Assembly: GCA_937928015.1 (NCBI GenBank)
Contig: CALFXA010000077.1
Span: 1 to 14,672 of the forward strand
Source of the DNA: an uncultured Anaerolineales bacterium
Lineage (GTDB): Bacteria > Chloroflexota > Anaerolineae > Anaerolineales > Villigracilaceae
Direction: 5' to 3'
DNA length: 14,672 nucleotides
Shown here: one piece after another, positions 6,393-13,120 of the stretch
How positions within the stretch are numbered: position 1 is the stretch's first letter
Layout: every line of letters begins with the position of its first letter
The notes under the pieces: generated by a model
Told to the model about the DNA's origin: nothing
What the model saw: only the letters and a program-made list of their open reading frames with translations
Database searches by the model: none
Position numbers and translations under genes: made by a program

Positions 6393-6398
6393 TATAAT
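6393..6398 (+). promoter_or_regulatory. TATAAT -10 box, predicted near-leaderless start
   Basis: A consensus TATAAT ends 9 nt before the ATG at 6408, which predicts a leader of about 3 nt. A weak -35 (CGGTCA, 6370-6375) is 17 nt upstream. The methyltransferase can therefore be transcribed separately from the genes before it. Confidence 0.6.
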
Positions 6399-6407
6399 CG
6401 TTTTGGA

Positions 6408-7073
6408 ATGTCCACCCAGCCCACTCCCATCACGCGCGTCGAACGATCGAGGGAGGCGGCCCAGTCAGCCTATGACCGTCTGAGCCGCTGGTATGACCTG
6501 ATTGCAGGCGGCAGCGAGCAGAAGTTCGCCAAGATGGGGCTGGACAGGCTGCATGTACAGACAGGGGAAAAGGTGCTGGAAGTCGGCTTCGGGACGGGGA
6601 ACAGCCTCGCGGCGCTGGCAAAGTTGACGGGAGGAATCGTCCACGGCGTGGATCTGTCCACGGGCATGGCCCGCGTCGCACAGGGGAAACTCGCCCGACA
6701 GGGACTCTCGCATCACGTACAGCTTCTTTGCGCCGACGCCCTGCACCTGCCCTACGCGGACCAGTCCTTCGACGCCGTCTTCCTGAGTTTCGTGCTGGAA
6801 TTGTTCGACACACCCGACTTGCCGCTCGTCCTGCAAGAGTGCAGGCGGACCCTGCGTGAGCGTGGACGCATCGGGGTGGTGTCGCTGGCCAAACGGGACC
6901 GACTCGTGGTGCGGATCTACGAGTGGTTTCACCTGCGCCTGCCCGCCTACGTGGACTGCCGTCCGATCTACGCCAGGGACACGCTCGAACGCGGCGGCTT
7001 CCGCATCGAAGATTCCGCCGAGGCGCTCATGTGGGGCCTGCCCGTGGAGATCGCCATCGCGCGCAAGGGGTGA
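6408..7073 (+). CDS. Class I SAM-dependent methyltransferase (UbiE-like)
   Basis: Encodes 221 residues. AYDRLSRWYDLIAG near residues 21-34 is the characteristic N-terminal helix of UbiE/COQ5-type methyltransferases. SAM motif I is LEVGFGTG (57-64), followed by the acidic GVDLSTGM strand end and CADALHLPYAD (motif II region). It probably methylates a small molecule (quinone-like, lipid or polyketide) using S-adenosylmethionine. A GTG at 6381 would extend the protein by nine residues, but that codon lies upstream of the TATAAT box, so the ATG at 6408 is favoured. It follows the synthase by 39 bp and could tailor its product, although its own promoter allows independent use. Confidence 0.85.
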   Translation: MSTQPTPITRVERSREAAQSAYDRLSRWYDLIAGGSEQKFAKMGLDRLHVQTGEKVLEVGFGTGNSLAALAKLTGGIVHGVDLSTGMARVAQGKLARQGLSHHVQLLCADALHLPYADQSFDAVFLSFVLELFDTPDLPLVLQECRRTLRERGRIGVVSLAKRDRLVVRIYEWFHLRLPAYVDCRPIYARDTLERGGFRIEDSAEALMWGLPVEIAIARKG

Positions 7074-7169
7074 AGGTGGATATTGAATATTTTTAGCCGA
7101 TCTAAATTCGGCGGTTTAGATACTTGTCTGGGGGTAATTTTGTTGTTTCTTTGTATCCCTTAAATGCGA

Positions 7170-7196
7170 GAAAGCCAGGGTCCTGACCTGGCTTTC
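7170..7196 (+). terminator. Hairpin, possible terminator of the methyltransferase transcript
   Basis: A perfect 10-bp stem (GAAAGCCAGG/CCTGGCTTTC) with a 7-nt loop. The plus-strand tail is CCTTTC rather than a clean T run, so termination efficiency is uncertain. The rest of 7074-7169 shows only AT-rich DNA and a weak ATCTAAA/TTTAGAT hairpin. Confidence 0.45.
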
Positions 7197-7252
7197 CCTT
7201 TCAAGAGGAGGAGAAGAGAAATCACCTTGCGACGTCAACTTTATCATGGGGT

Positions 7253-7289
7253 AAAAAAGACTGCTGGACGGCTCCCCTACGCCGTCCAG
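7253..7289 (-). terminator. Intrinsic terminator of the ABC exporter
   Basis: Read on the minus strand, a perfect 9-bp stem CTGGACGGC/GCCGTCCAG (7264-7272 with 7281-7289) precedes a six-T run (complement of A7253-7258). It lies about 60 bp past the exporter's stop. Confidence 0.75.
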
Positions 7290-7331
7290 ACGGTTGCAAT
7301 ACGAGTTGAATGAGGATTTTTTAAGGCGAGG

Positions 7332-7347
7332 GCGGAAGGCCTTCCGC
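7332..7347. repeat. Perfect 16-bp palindrome beside the exporter stop
   Basis: GCGGAAGGCCTTCCGC is self-complementary and ends 2 nt from the exporter's stop codon. The surrounding GTAGGAGCGGAAGG (minus strand) looks like a REP-type unit. No T run adjoins it. Confidence 0.6.
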
Positions 7348-7349
7348 TC

Positions 7350-9296
7350 CTACGAAATCTTTTCCCCACGGAACTGCGTCTCATACAACTGACGATACAG
7401 CCCGCCCAGCGCCAGCAATTGCTCGTGCGTGCCCTGCTCCACGATCTGGCCGCGGTCCATCACCAGGATCAAATCGGCCGCCAAAATGGTGCTCAGGCGG
7501 TGCGCGATGACGATACTCGTGCGTCCCGCCATCACGCGCTTGAGGGCATCCTGGATCAACGCCTCGGACTCGCTGTCGAGCGAACTGGTGGCTTCATCGA
7601 GCACGAGGATACGCGGGTCTTTGAGGATGACGCGCGCCAGTGCAATGCGTTGCTTCTCGCCGCCGCTCAGGCGGTATCCGCGCTCACCGACGATGGTGTC
7701 ATAGCCGTCGGGCAGGTCCATGATGAAGTTGTGGATGTTGGCCGCGCGCGCCGCCGCCTCGATCTCAGCCTGGGTCGCGTCAGTCTTGGCGTAGGTCAGG
7801 TTGGTGCGGATGGTGTCATGGAACAGATAGGTCTCCTGCGTCACCATGCCGATGGCGGCAGAGAGCGAGTCGAGGGTCACATCGCGCAGGTCATGGCCGT
7901 CGATGCGGATCGTCCCGCTAGTGGGGTCGTACAGGCGCGGGATGAGATACGTGACAGTGGTCTTGCCTGCGCCCGAAGGACCGACCAAAGCAACCAACTG
8001 TCCAGCGCGGGCCTGGAAGGAGATCCCCTCTAAAGCGGTGGTCCGCGCCTGGGAAATGGGACCAGCCTCCCCGTCGGCTGATTCCGTTTCTCCATCCTTC
8101 TTCTTCCCATTGCTTTTATCCGCCAAAGACATCACCGCCTTGACGTTATCCATGCTGCCATACCGTTTGACCTCGCTGAGCAGTTTGGTGTCATCCACAT
8201 CGTACTTGAAGGTGACATCCTCGAAGGCCAGGTTGCCGCGCACATCCCGCAGGATCAGCGCATCCTCTTTCTCGGCGATATCCTGCGGCAGGTCGATGAC
8301 CTCGAAGACGCGCTCGAACGAGACCATGCTGGTGCTGAACTCGACGGGCGCACCCGCCAATCCCTGCAAGGCGCCGTAGAGTTGGCCAAGGTACGAGCCG
8401 AAGGCCACGATGGTGCCGACCGTGAAGCTGCCCTGGATGACGTACCAGCCGCCCAGGCCATAGACCAGCGCCGTGCCCACCGCGCTGACCAGCCCGAGGA
8501 TGACGAAGAAGGTCGAGCCGATGACCGCGCGTTTGACGCCGATGTCGCGCACGCCTGCTGCGCGCTGACGGAAGCGCGTCTCTTCCTCCTTCGCGCGCCC
8601 GAACAACTTGACCAGCAGCGCGCCGCCGATGTTGAGCGTCTCGTTCATGTGCGCATTCATCTGCGCGTTGAGATCCATGCCCTCGCGGGCGATGTCGCGC
8701 AGCACCGTTCCCAGTTTTTGCGCCACGAGAATGAAGATGGGCAGGATGACCACGCTTAGCAGGGTCAACTTCCATTCCAGCGAGAGCATCACCGCCAGGA
8801 TGGCGGCCGCCTCGATGACATTGGTCACGATATTGACGATGGTGTTGCTGATGGCGTTCTGCGCGCCGACCACGTCGTTGTTGAGACGCGACATCATCTC
8901 TCCGACCTTGGTGTTGGTGAAGAATCGCAGCGACATGCGCTGCAAGCGCGCAAACAACGTCGAGCGCAGGTCGTAGATCACACCCTCACCCACCGCGGCG
9001 TTGAGTCGACGCTGGACGACCGAGATGCCGCCGTTGAGAATCGGCAAGAACAGCAGCGCCAATGCCAGCCAGATCAATTGATCGAGATTCTTCTGTGGCA
9101 GGACCGTGTCGATCATCGTGCGGAAGATGAGCGGCGAGACCAATCCAACGCCCGTGCTGAACAAAATCATCACCAGCATCCCGCCGATCTGTCCCCAATA
9201 TGGTCGGGCATAATTCAGAACGCGCAGCAACAATTCCTTCGTTACTTTGGGCTTTTGGTCGCCCGAGCGCATATATTGAAACCAGGCTCCGTGCAT
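7350..9296 (-). CDS. ABC exporter, fused transmembrane and ATPase domains
   Basis: Encodes 648 residues, a half-transporter of the MsbA/MDR type expected to dimerise in the inner membrane and export lipids, drugs or peptides. The transmembrane domain (about 25-325) has paired hydrophobic segments near 37-60, 72-95, 153-195 and 256-300. The ATPase domain has Walker A GPSGAGKT (439-446), Q-loop Q487, signature LSGGE (543-547), Walker B ILVLDE and H-loop H599, so it should be active. Unusually, about 50 charged residues (roughly 367-417, rich in K, D, E, G) are inserted between FKYD and the strand leading to Walker A. GAGGAG lies 8 nt before the ATG. It is monocistronic and convergent with the methyltransferase. 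Export of that cluster's product is possible but unproven. Confidence 0.93.
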   Translation of the reverse strand: MHGAWFQYMRSGDQKPKVTKELLLRVLNYARPYWGQIGGMLVMILFSTGVGLVSPLIFRTMIDTVLPQKNLDQLIWLALALLFLPILNGGISVVQRRLNAAVGEGVIYDLRSTLFARLQRMSLRFFTNTKVGEMMSRLNNDVVGAQNAISNTIVNIVTNVIEAAAILAVMLSLEWKLTLLSVVILPIFILVAQKLGTVLRDIAREGMDLNAQMNAHMNETLNIGGALLVKLFGRAKEEETRFRQRAAGVRDIGVKRAVIGSTFFVILGLVSAVGTALVYGLGGWYVIQGSFTVGTIVAFGSYLGQLYGALQGLAGAPVEFSTSMVSFERVFEVIDLPQDIAEKEDALILRDVRGNLAFEDVTFKYDVDDTKLLSEVKRYGSMDNVKAVMSLADKSNGKKKDGETESADGEAGPISQARTTALEGISFQARAGQLVALVGPSGAGKTTVTYLIPRLYDPTSGTIRIDGHDLRDVTLDSLSAAIGMVTQETYLFHDTIRTNLTYAKTDATQAEIEAAARAANIHNFIMDLPDGYDTIVGERGYRLSGGEKQRIALARVILKDPRILVLDEATSSLDSESEALIQDALKRVMAGRTSIVIAHRLSTILAADLILVMDRGQIVEQGTHEQLLALGGLYRQLYETQFRGEKIS

Positions 9297-9328
9297 AAAG
9301 CAAACTCCTCGTCTTTTCAGGTGATGAG

Positions 9329-9357
9329 ACTATACGCCCAAGGCGGCGATCCCGCAA
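9329..9357 (-). promoter_or_regulatory. Candidate promoter of the ABC exporter
   Basis: On the minus strand, TTGCGG (9357-9352), a 17-nt spacer and TATAGT (9334-9329) lie 32 nt before the ATG at 9296. Confidence 0.5.
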
Positions 9358-9402
9358 CTGGACAAGCGGGGAGGTTAATAAAAGTATGACGGGCGGCAAG
9401 TT

Positions 9403-9411
9403 TGATATACT
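9403..9411 (+). promoter_or_regulatory. Extended -10 promoter for the 9440 gene
   Basis: TG-A-TATACT is an extended -10 element. Transcription would start near 9418, giving a leader of about 22 nt that contains GGAG (9429-9432) 7 nt before the ATG. No good -35 is visible, which fits extended -10 promoters. Confidence 0.5.
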
Positions 9412-9439
9412 GCGGGCATCTTTCGATTGGAGCAAAGCC

Positions 9440-9772
9440 ATGTCCAGAACCCCTGCCATAATCGCCACCACGCTGACCGTATTGTTGTTGACCCTCCTCG
9501 CCATTTTGTTCATGCTGGTGCAAATGCTGGCCTTGAACGGATTCAGCGAACGCCAGGGGACCACCGCCCTAGGCCTTTCACTGGTCTGTCAGGGGATGGG
9601 CATCCTGCTCTCGGGCGGGCTGGCCATGATGCTGACTCGTCTGTTCGTCGAGAGATTCAACTGGAACAAAATCCTGGCCGTTGTACTGGCCGTCGTCGCA
9701 GGGACACTGCTCGGGTTGGGATTATCCCTGGTCTCGCTCTTCGTCGGCATGCTGGCCGCGGGAACTTTGTGA
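9440..9772 (+). CDS. Small three-segment membrane protein, function unknown
   Basis: Encodes 110 residues, almost entirely hydrophobic, with three predicted membrane segments (about 7-33, 43-66 and 77-105) joined by short polar loops. No metal-binding cluster or family motif is evident. An in-frame ATG at 9386 precedes the predicted promoter, so the start at 9440, with GGAG 7 nt upstream, is preferred. It lies 147 bp before the VIT-type transporter with no terminator between, so it may be the first gene of the metal operon; this is not certain. Confidence 0.65.
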   Translation: MSRTPAIIATTLTVLLLTLLAILFMLVQMLALNGFSERQGTTALGLSLVCQGMGILLSGGLAMMLTRLFVERFNWNKILAVVLAVVAGTLLGLGLSLVSLFVGMLAAGTL

Positions 9773-9919
9773 CATTTGTCCATTCTCAAACCCGATGTGA
9801 ACAGGTATGATTCGAGCATCGGCGCCAGCATATCAAAGTCGTAGCCGCGACATCTTCCCCCACAACCAGCGGTCAACTGAATACGACAGGCGTCCTCAAC
9901 CTGAGAAACTGAGGAAACC

Positions 9920-10666
9920 ATGTCACCTGCTTCCACCAGCCATACCTATCTGGCAGACGATGTATCCCATCACCTGCACGGGGATCCGCACCGCCGCGCA
10001 TCAGGGCTTTCGGATTTCATCCTCGGCGCACAAGATGGATTAGTCAACGTATTGGGTGTGATCCTTGGCATCGCCGCCGCCACCAATGACGCCTACTTGG
10101 TGCTGGTGGCGGGACTTGCCACCACCTTTGCCGAATCCATCTCGATGGGGGCGGTGGCCTACACCACCACCCTGGCCGACGCGGACCTATATCAGAGCGA
10201 GCGCGAGCGCGAATACCGTCACATCGAAAAGATTCCCAACCTGGAGATCCAGGAAATACGGGAGATCTACGAGAAGAAGGGCTTCCACGGCGACCTGCTC
10301 GAACACATCATCGAGACCATCACCTCCAACCAGGATGTGTGGGTGGCGGTGATGATGGCGGAGGAACATCAACTCGCGCCCGTGGACCGCAAGTCGGCTG
10401 TGCGTGCGGCGTTGGTGGTGGGCCTCTCGGCGGTGATCGGGTCATTGGTGCCGCTGGCCCCGTTTCTGTTCCTGTCCGTCTCGACCAGCATGTGGGCCTC
10501 CGTGCTGGTGACTGCGCTGGTGCTGTTCGGCATTGGCGCGTATAAGAGCAGGCTGACGGTCGGGCACCCGGGTCGCAGCGGGCTGGAGATGGCGGTGATC
10601 GGCACACTATCGGCGCTGGCGGGCTACGCAGTCGGAGCCCTGCTCAAGGTCCCCAGCCTGCCATAA
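9920..10666 (+). CDS. VIT1/CCC1-family Fe/Mn transporter
   Basis: Encodes 248 residues, the family's usual size. This family moves Fe2+ or Mn2+ out of the cytosol, usually against protons. SDFILGAQDGLVN (31-43) carries the conserved TM1 aspartate (D39). AESISMGAVAY (71-81) gives the TM2 glutamate and methionine (E72, M76). The cytosolic metal-binding helices carry the glutamate-rich SEREREYRHIEK (93-104) and MMAEEHQL (145-152). Three more membrane segments follow (about 160-180, 188-206, 222-243). GAGG lies 5 nt before the ATG. The next gene starts 21 bp later, consistent with one transcript. Iron and manganese are the expected ions from the family; the CDF partners suggest broader divalent metal export. 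Confidence 0.92.
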   Translation: MSPASTSHTYLADDVSHHLHGDPHRRASGLSDFILGAQDGLVNVLGVILGIAAATNDAYLVLVAGLATTFAESISMGAVAYTTTLADADLYQSEREREYRHIEKIPNLEIQEIREIYEKKGFHGDLLEHIIETITSNQDVWVAVMMAEEHQLAPVDRKSAVRAALVVGLSAVIGSLVPLAPFLFLSVSTSMWASVLVTALVLFGIGAYKSRLTVGHPGRSGLEMAVIGTLSALAGYAVGALLKVPSLP

Positions 10667-10687
10667 AAATTCCAAAGGAAAACAATC

Positions 10688-11611
10688 ATGTCTCATCAAA
10701 ACGCACAAAAAGAAAAAACAGGCGCTGCACTCAATTCGGTGATCGCGGCGGTCGGACTGACCGCATTCAAGATCGTCGTCGGCGTGCTGACCAATTCCCT
10801 CGGCATCCTGGCCGAAGCGGCCCATTCGGCGCTCGACCTGGCGGCGGCGGTGATGACCCTCTTCGCCGTGCGCGTGGCCGACCGTCCCGCCGACCCCGAG
10901 CACCCCTTCGGCCACGGCAAGGTGGAGAACATATCGGCCTTGTTCGAGACCTTGCTGCTGCTGGCCACTTCAGGCTGGATCATCTACGAGGCGGTCCACC
11001 GCCTGATGGCGCCCGAGGCGCACGTGGAGATCTCGATCTGGTCATTCATCGTGATGGGAACGTCCATCGTGGTGGACGTCTCGCGCTCACGCATGTTGCG
11101 GGACGCCGCCAAGAAACACAACTCGCAGGCACTGGAGGCGGATGCCCTGCATTTCAGCACCGACATCTGGTCATCGAGCGTGGTCATCCTGGGGCTGGTG
11201 TTGGTGGTGATCGGGCGCTTCTTCCCGTCGCTGGCAATCCTGGAGAAGGGCGATGCCATCGCCGCGCTGGCCGTGGCGGTGATCGTCATCTTCGTCAGTG
11301 GTGAGTTGGGGGTGCGTTCCGTCCAGGCTTTGATCGACGCCGCGCCGAAGAATGGGGAGCATAGCCAGATCATCCAGCAGGTCGAGGGAATCAAGGGCGT
11401 GTCCAATGTGCACGCAGTGCGCATCCGCTCCTCGGGTGCCAATTGGTTCGTGGACATGCACGTCACCATGGACGGCAATCTTTCGGTGAACGAGTCACAT
11501 TTGTTGACGGAGAGCATCGAGCGCAAGGTGCACGAAATTCTGCCCAAGGCCGATGTGACGGTACACGTCGAACCCAATGAGATGGCGAAAAAACTGAGCC
11601 CATCTTCATGA
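10688..11611 (+). CDS. Cation diffusion facilitator, HxxxD/HxxxD type
   Basis: Encodes 307 residues: six hydrophobic segments followed by a cytoplasmic ferredoxin-like domain (about 215-300). The central metal site is H46xxxD50 in TM2 and H155xxxD159 in TM5. The HPFGHGK loop (72-78) is typical of the family. HD/HD sites are associated with Zn2+ selectivity in ZnT-type members, so Zn export against H+ is the best guess. An AAGGA-like ribosome site precedes the ATG. The stop overlaps the start of the second CDF gene by 4 nt (ATGA), which implies translational coupling and possible hetero-oligomer formation. Confidence 0.93.
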   Translation: MSHQNAQKEKTGAALNSVIAAVGLTAFKIVVGVLTNSLGILAEAAHSALDLAAAVMTLFAVRVADRPADPEHPFGHGKVENISALFETLLLLATSGWIIYEAVHRLMAPEAHVEISIWSFIVMGTSIVVDVSRSRMLRDAAKKHNSQALEADALHFSTDIWSSSVVILGLVLVVIGRFFPSLAILEKGDAIAALAVAVIVIFVSGELGVRSVQALIDAAPKNGEHSQIIQQVEGIKGVSNVHAVRIRSSGANWFVDMHVTMDGNLSVNESHLLTESIERKVHEILPKADVTVHVEPNEMAKKLSPSS

Positions 11612-12522
11612 CCGAATCTAAAACTGAAAATCGTGCATCCCTGACACGCTATGCGTGGTTATCCATCGCTGCGGCGGTGGTGACCATCGGGCTCAAATCG
11701 GGCGCGTATCTGTTGACGGGCTCGGTAGGCCTGCTCTCGGACGCCATCGAATCGGGCGTAAACCTGGTGGCGGCACTGATGGCACTGGCCATGTTGACCG
11801 TGGCCGCACGCCCCGAGGACGACAACCACACCTACGGCCACAGCAAGGCGGAATACTTCGCCAGCGTGGTGGAAGGCATCCTTATCCTCGTCGCGGCGGG
11901 CAGCATTATTTGGACAGCGGCCGGGCGGTTGTTCCAGCCAAAGGAGCTGGAGCAGGTCGGGGTCGGACTGGCCGTTTCGGTGGGAGCTTCGCTCATCAAC
12001 TTGGCTGTGGCGAAAATCCTATTGCGGGCAGGAAAGAAGAATAATTCGATCACCCTCGAAGCGGACTCCCACCACCTGATGACCGATGTGTGGACCTCGG
12101 TGGGCGTGGTGGCCGCCATCGGCGTGGTCGGGCTGACGGGCTGGCTGATCCTCGATCCGCTCATCGCCATCGCTGTTGGGTTGAACATCGTCTGGACGGC
12201 CTATCACCTCATCCGCCGTTCGGTGGAAGGGTTGATGGACGGGGCGCTGCCACCCGAAGAGCAGAAGAAGATCGAGGAGGTCATCGCCCAATACCGCCAG
12301 CGCGGGGTGGAGTTCCATGCCCTGCGCACGCGTCAATCGGCGGCGCGGCGTTTCGTCTCAGTCCATGTGCTGGTGCCCGGCGCGTGGACGGTCCACGATG
12401 CCCATCACGTGGCCGAGGACTTCGAAGGCGACATCCGCAGGATATTGCCCGAGACCATTATTCACACCCACCTCGAACCCATCGATGACGAGATCTCGAT
12501 GGAAGACATCCACGAGAAATAA
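11608..12522 (+). CDS. Cation diffusion facilitator with E-N/H-D metal site
   Basis: Encodes 304 residues with the same architecture as its upstream neighbour: six membrane segments and a C-terminal ferredoxin-like domain (about 210-295). TM5 has the normal H156xxxD160. Aligning TM2 with the neighbour places E48 and N52 (SDAIESGVN) where the neighbour has H46 and D50. The site is thus E-N/H-D, implying a different ion preference. The C-terminal domain has several histidines (VHDAHH near 263-268, HTHL near 285) that may bind regulatory metal. The start overlaps the previous stop by 4 nt. Transcription ends at a strong hairpin 3 nt after the stop. Confidence 0.92.
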   Translation: MTESKTENRASLTRYAWLSIAAAVVTIGLKSGAYLLTGSVGLLSDAIESGVNLVAALMALAMLTVAARPEDDNHTYGHSKAEYFASVVEGILILVAAGSIIWTAAGRLFQPKELEQVGVGLAVSVGASLINLAVAKILLRAGKKNNSITLEADSHHLMTDVWTSVGVVAAIGVVGLTGWLILDPLIAIAVGLNIVWTAYHLIRRSVEGLMDGALPPEEQKKIEEVIAQYRQRGVEFHALRTRQSAARRFVSVHVLVPGAWTVHDAHHVAEDFEGDIRRILPETIIHTHLEPIDDEISMEDIHEK

Positions 12523-12558
12523 AAAGCGGGCGGACCAAATGGTCCGCCCGCTGCATTT
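12521..12558. terminator. Bidirectional terminator between convergent genes
   Basis: A perfect 12-bp stem AGCGGGCGGACC (12525-12536)/12541-12552 with an AAAT loop. Five A residues on the left give TTTTT on the minus strand, and GCATTTTA follows on the plus strand. It can end both the CDF operon (plus) and the gene at 12570-12974 (minus). Confidence 0.88.
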
Positions 12559-12569
12559 TATGGGGAGGA

Positions 12570-12974
12570 TTACGCCATCAGCGCCAATTTCCTGGCTGGG
12601 TCATAGCGGACGGACACCGAAGCGCCCGCTGTCAACTTGGCGGCCTGCGAAGACTTGCAGCGCATCTGTGTCTTGAAGGCGGGACTGTCGGCGGGTTTCA
12701 CTTCCACGGGGACGGCCACCCACAGGTCCGTGCCGCGTACGTCGGCAAAATCATTCGCCAGCACGGTGGCCTGCGCCTGTTTCCCGTCTCGGGCCACGCG
12801 TTTGGCCCAGGAGGGTGGGATGTACGGTGAAAAGATGTAAATCACCATGACGATCAGCACTATCAAAAACAGCGGGGCCACCACTACAGACGGGATGATA
12901 TGCGCGACCGACAGCCCGAACAGGATTCCCAGGATGATATACATCCCCAACATTTTCACAGTACGTGTCTTCAT
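12570..12974 (-). CDS. Small membrane protein with C-terminal beta-rich domain, unknown function
   Basis: Encodes 134 residues. Two adjacent hydrophobic segments (about 9-28 and 31-50) are followed by a soluble domain of about 75 residues ending in GASVSVRYDPARKLALM. The pattern 'AxVLxxDF...V.VEVKP...F......L..G..V.VRYDP' resembles the small beta domain of DUF3592-like membrane-anchored proteins, a loose resemblance only. AAGGAG lies 5 nt before the ATG at 12974; a GTG two codons upstream is less well placed. On the mRNA the ribosome site can be paired in a hairpin. It is monocistronic and converges on the CDF operon. Confidence 0.75.
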   Translation of the reverse strand: MKTRTVKMLGMYIILGILFGLSVAHIIPSVVVAPLFLIVLIVMVIYIFSPYIPPSWAKRVARDGKQAQATVLANDFADVRGTDLWVAVPVEVKPADSPAFKTQMRCKSSQAAKLTAGASVSVRYDPARKLALMA

Positions 12975-12979
12975 ACACA

Positions 12980-13001
12980 CTCCTTGCGTTTAAAAGCAAG
13001 G
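12980..13001 (-). promoter_or_regulatory. Hairpin that can mask the ribosome site of the 12974 gene
   Basis: On the minus-strand transcript, CCTTGC (13001-12996) pairs perfectly with GCAAGG (12987-12982), with an 8-nt A/T-rich loop. The GCAAGG arm contains AAGG of the Shine-Dalgarno sequence AAGGAG, 5 nt from the ATG. A -10-like TAAAAT (13010-13005) lies just upstream; if it is used, the transcript would start near 12998, inside the left arm, which would weaken the hairpin. Confidence 0.4.
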
Positions 13002-13084
13002 CCTATTTTAAGCCGTCCCCGCCTGTTTTCCATGGGACAAATGGCACAGTAAGGAAATTGTAATGCGGCTCAGCTATGGCACAC

Positions 13085-13118
13085 CAAAAACAAGAAGGCT
13101 GGAGTTGCTCCAGCCTTC
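13085..13118 (-). terminator. Intrinsic terminator of the ABC-F gene
   Basis: On the minus strand, a perfect 11-bp stem GAAGGCTGGAG/CTCCAGCCTTC (13094-13104 with 13108-13118) with a 3-nt loop is followed by TTGTTTTTGG. It starts 2 nt after the ABC-F stop codon. Confidence 0.9.
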
Positions 13119-13120
13119 GG

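Noticed and set aside
9773..9919. Metal-sensing riboswitch before the VIT transporter
   Set aside because: I could not find the conserved cores of the Mn (yybP-ykoY) or Ni/Co riboswitches. Only weak short hairpins are present.
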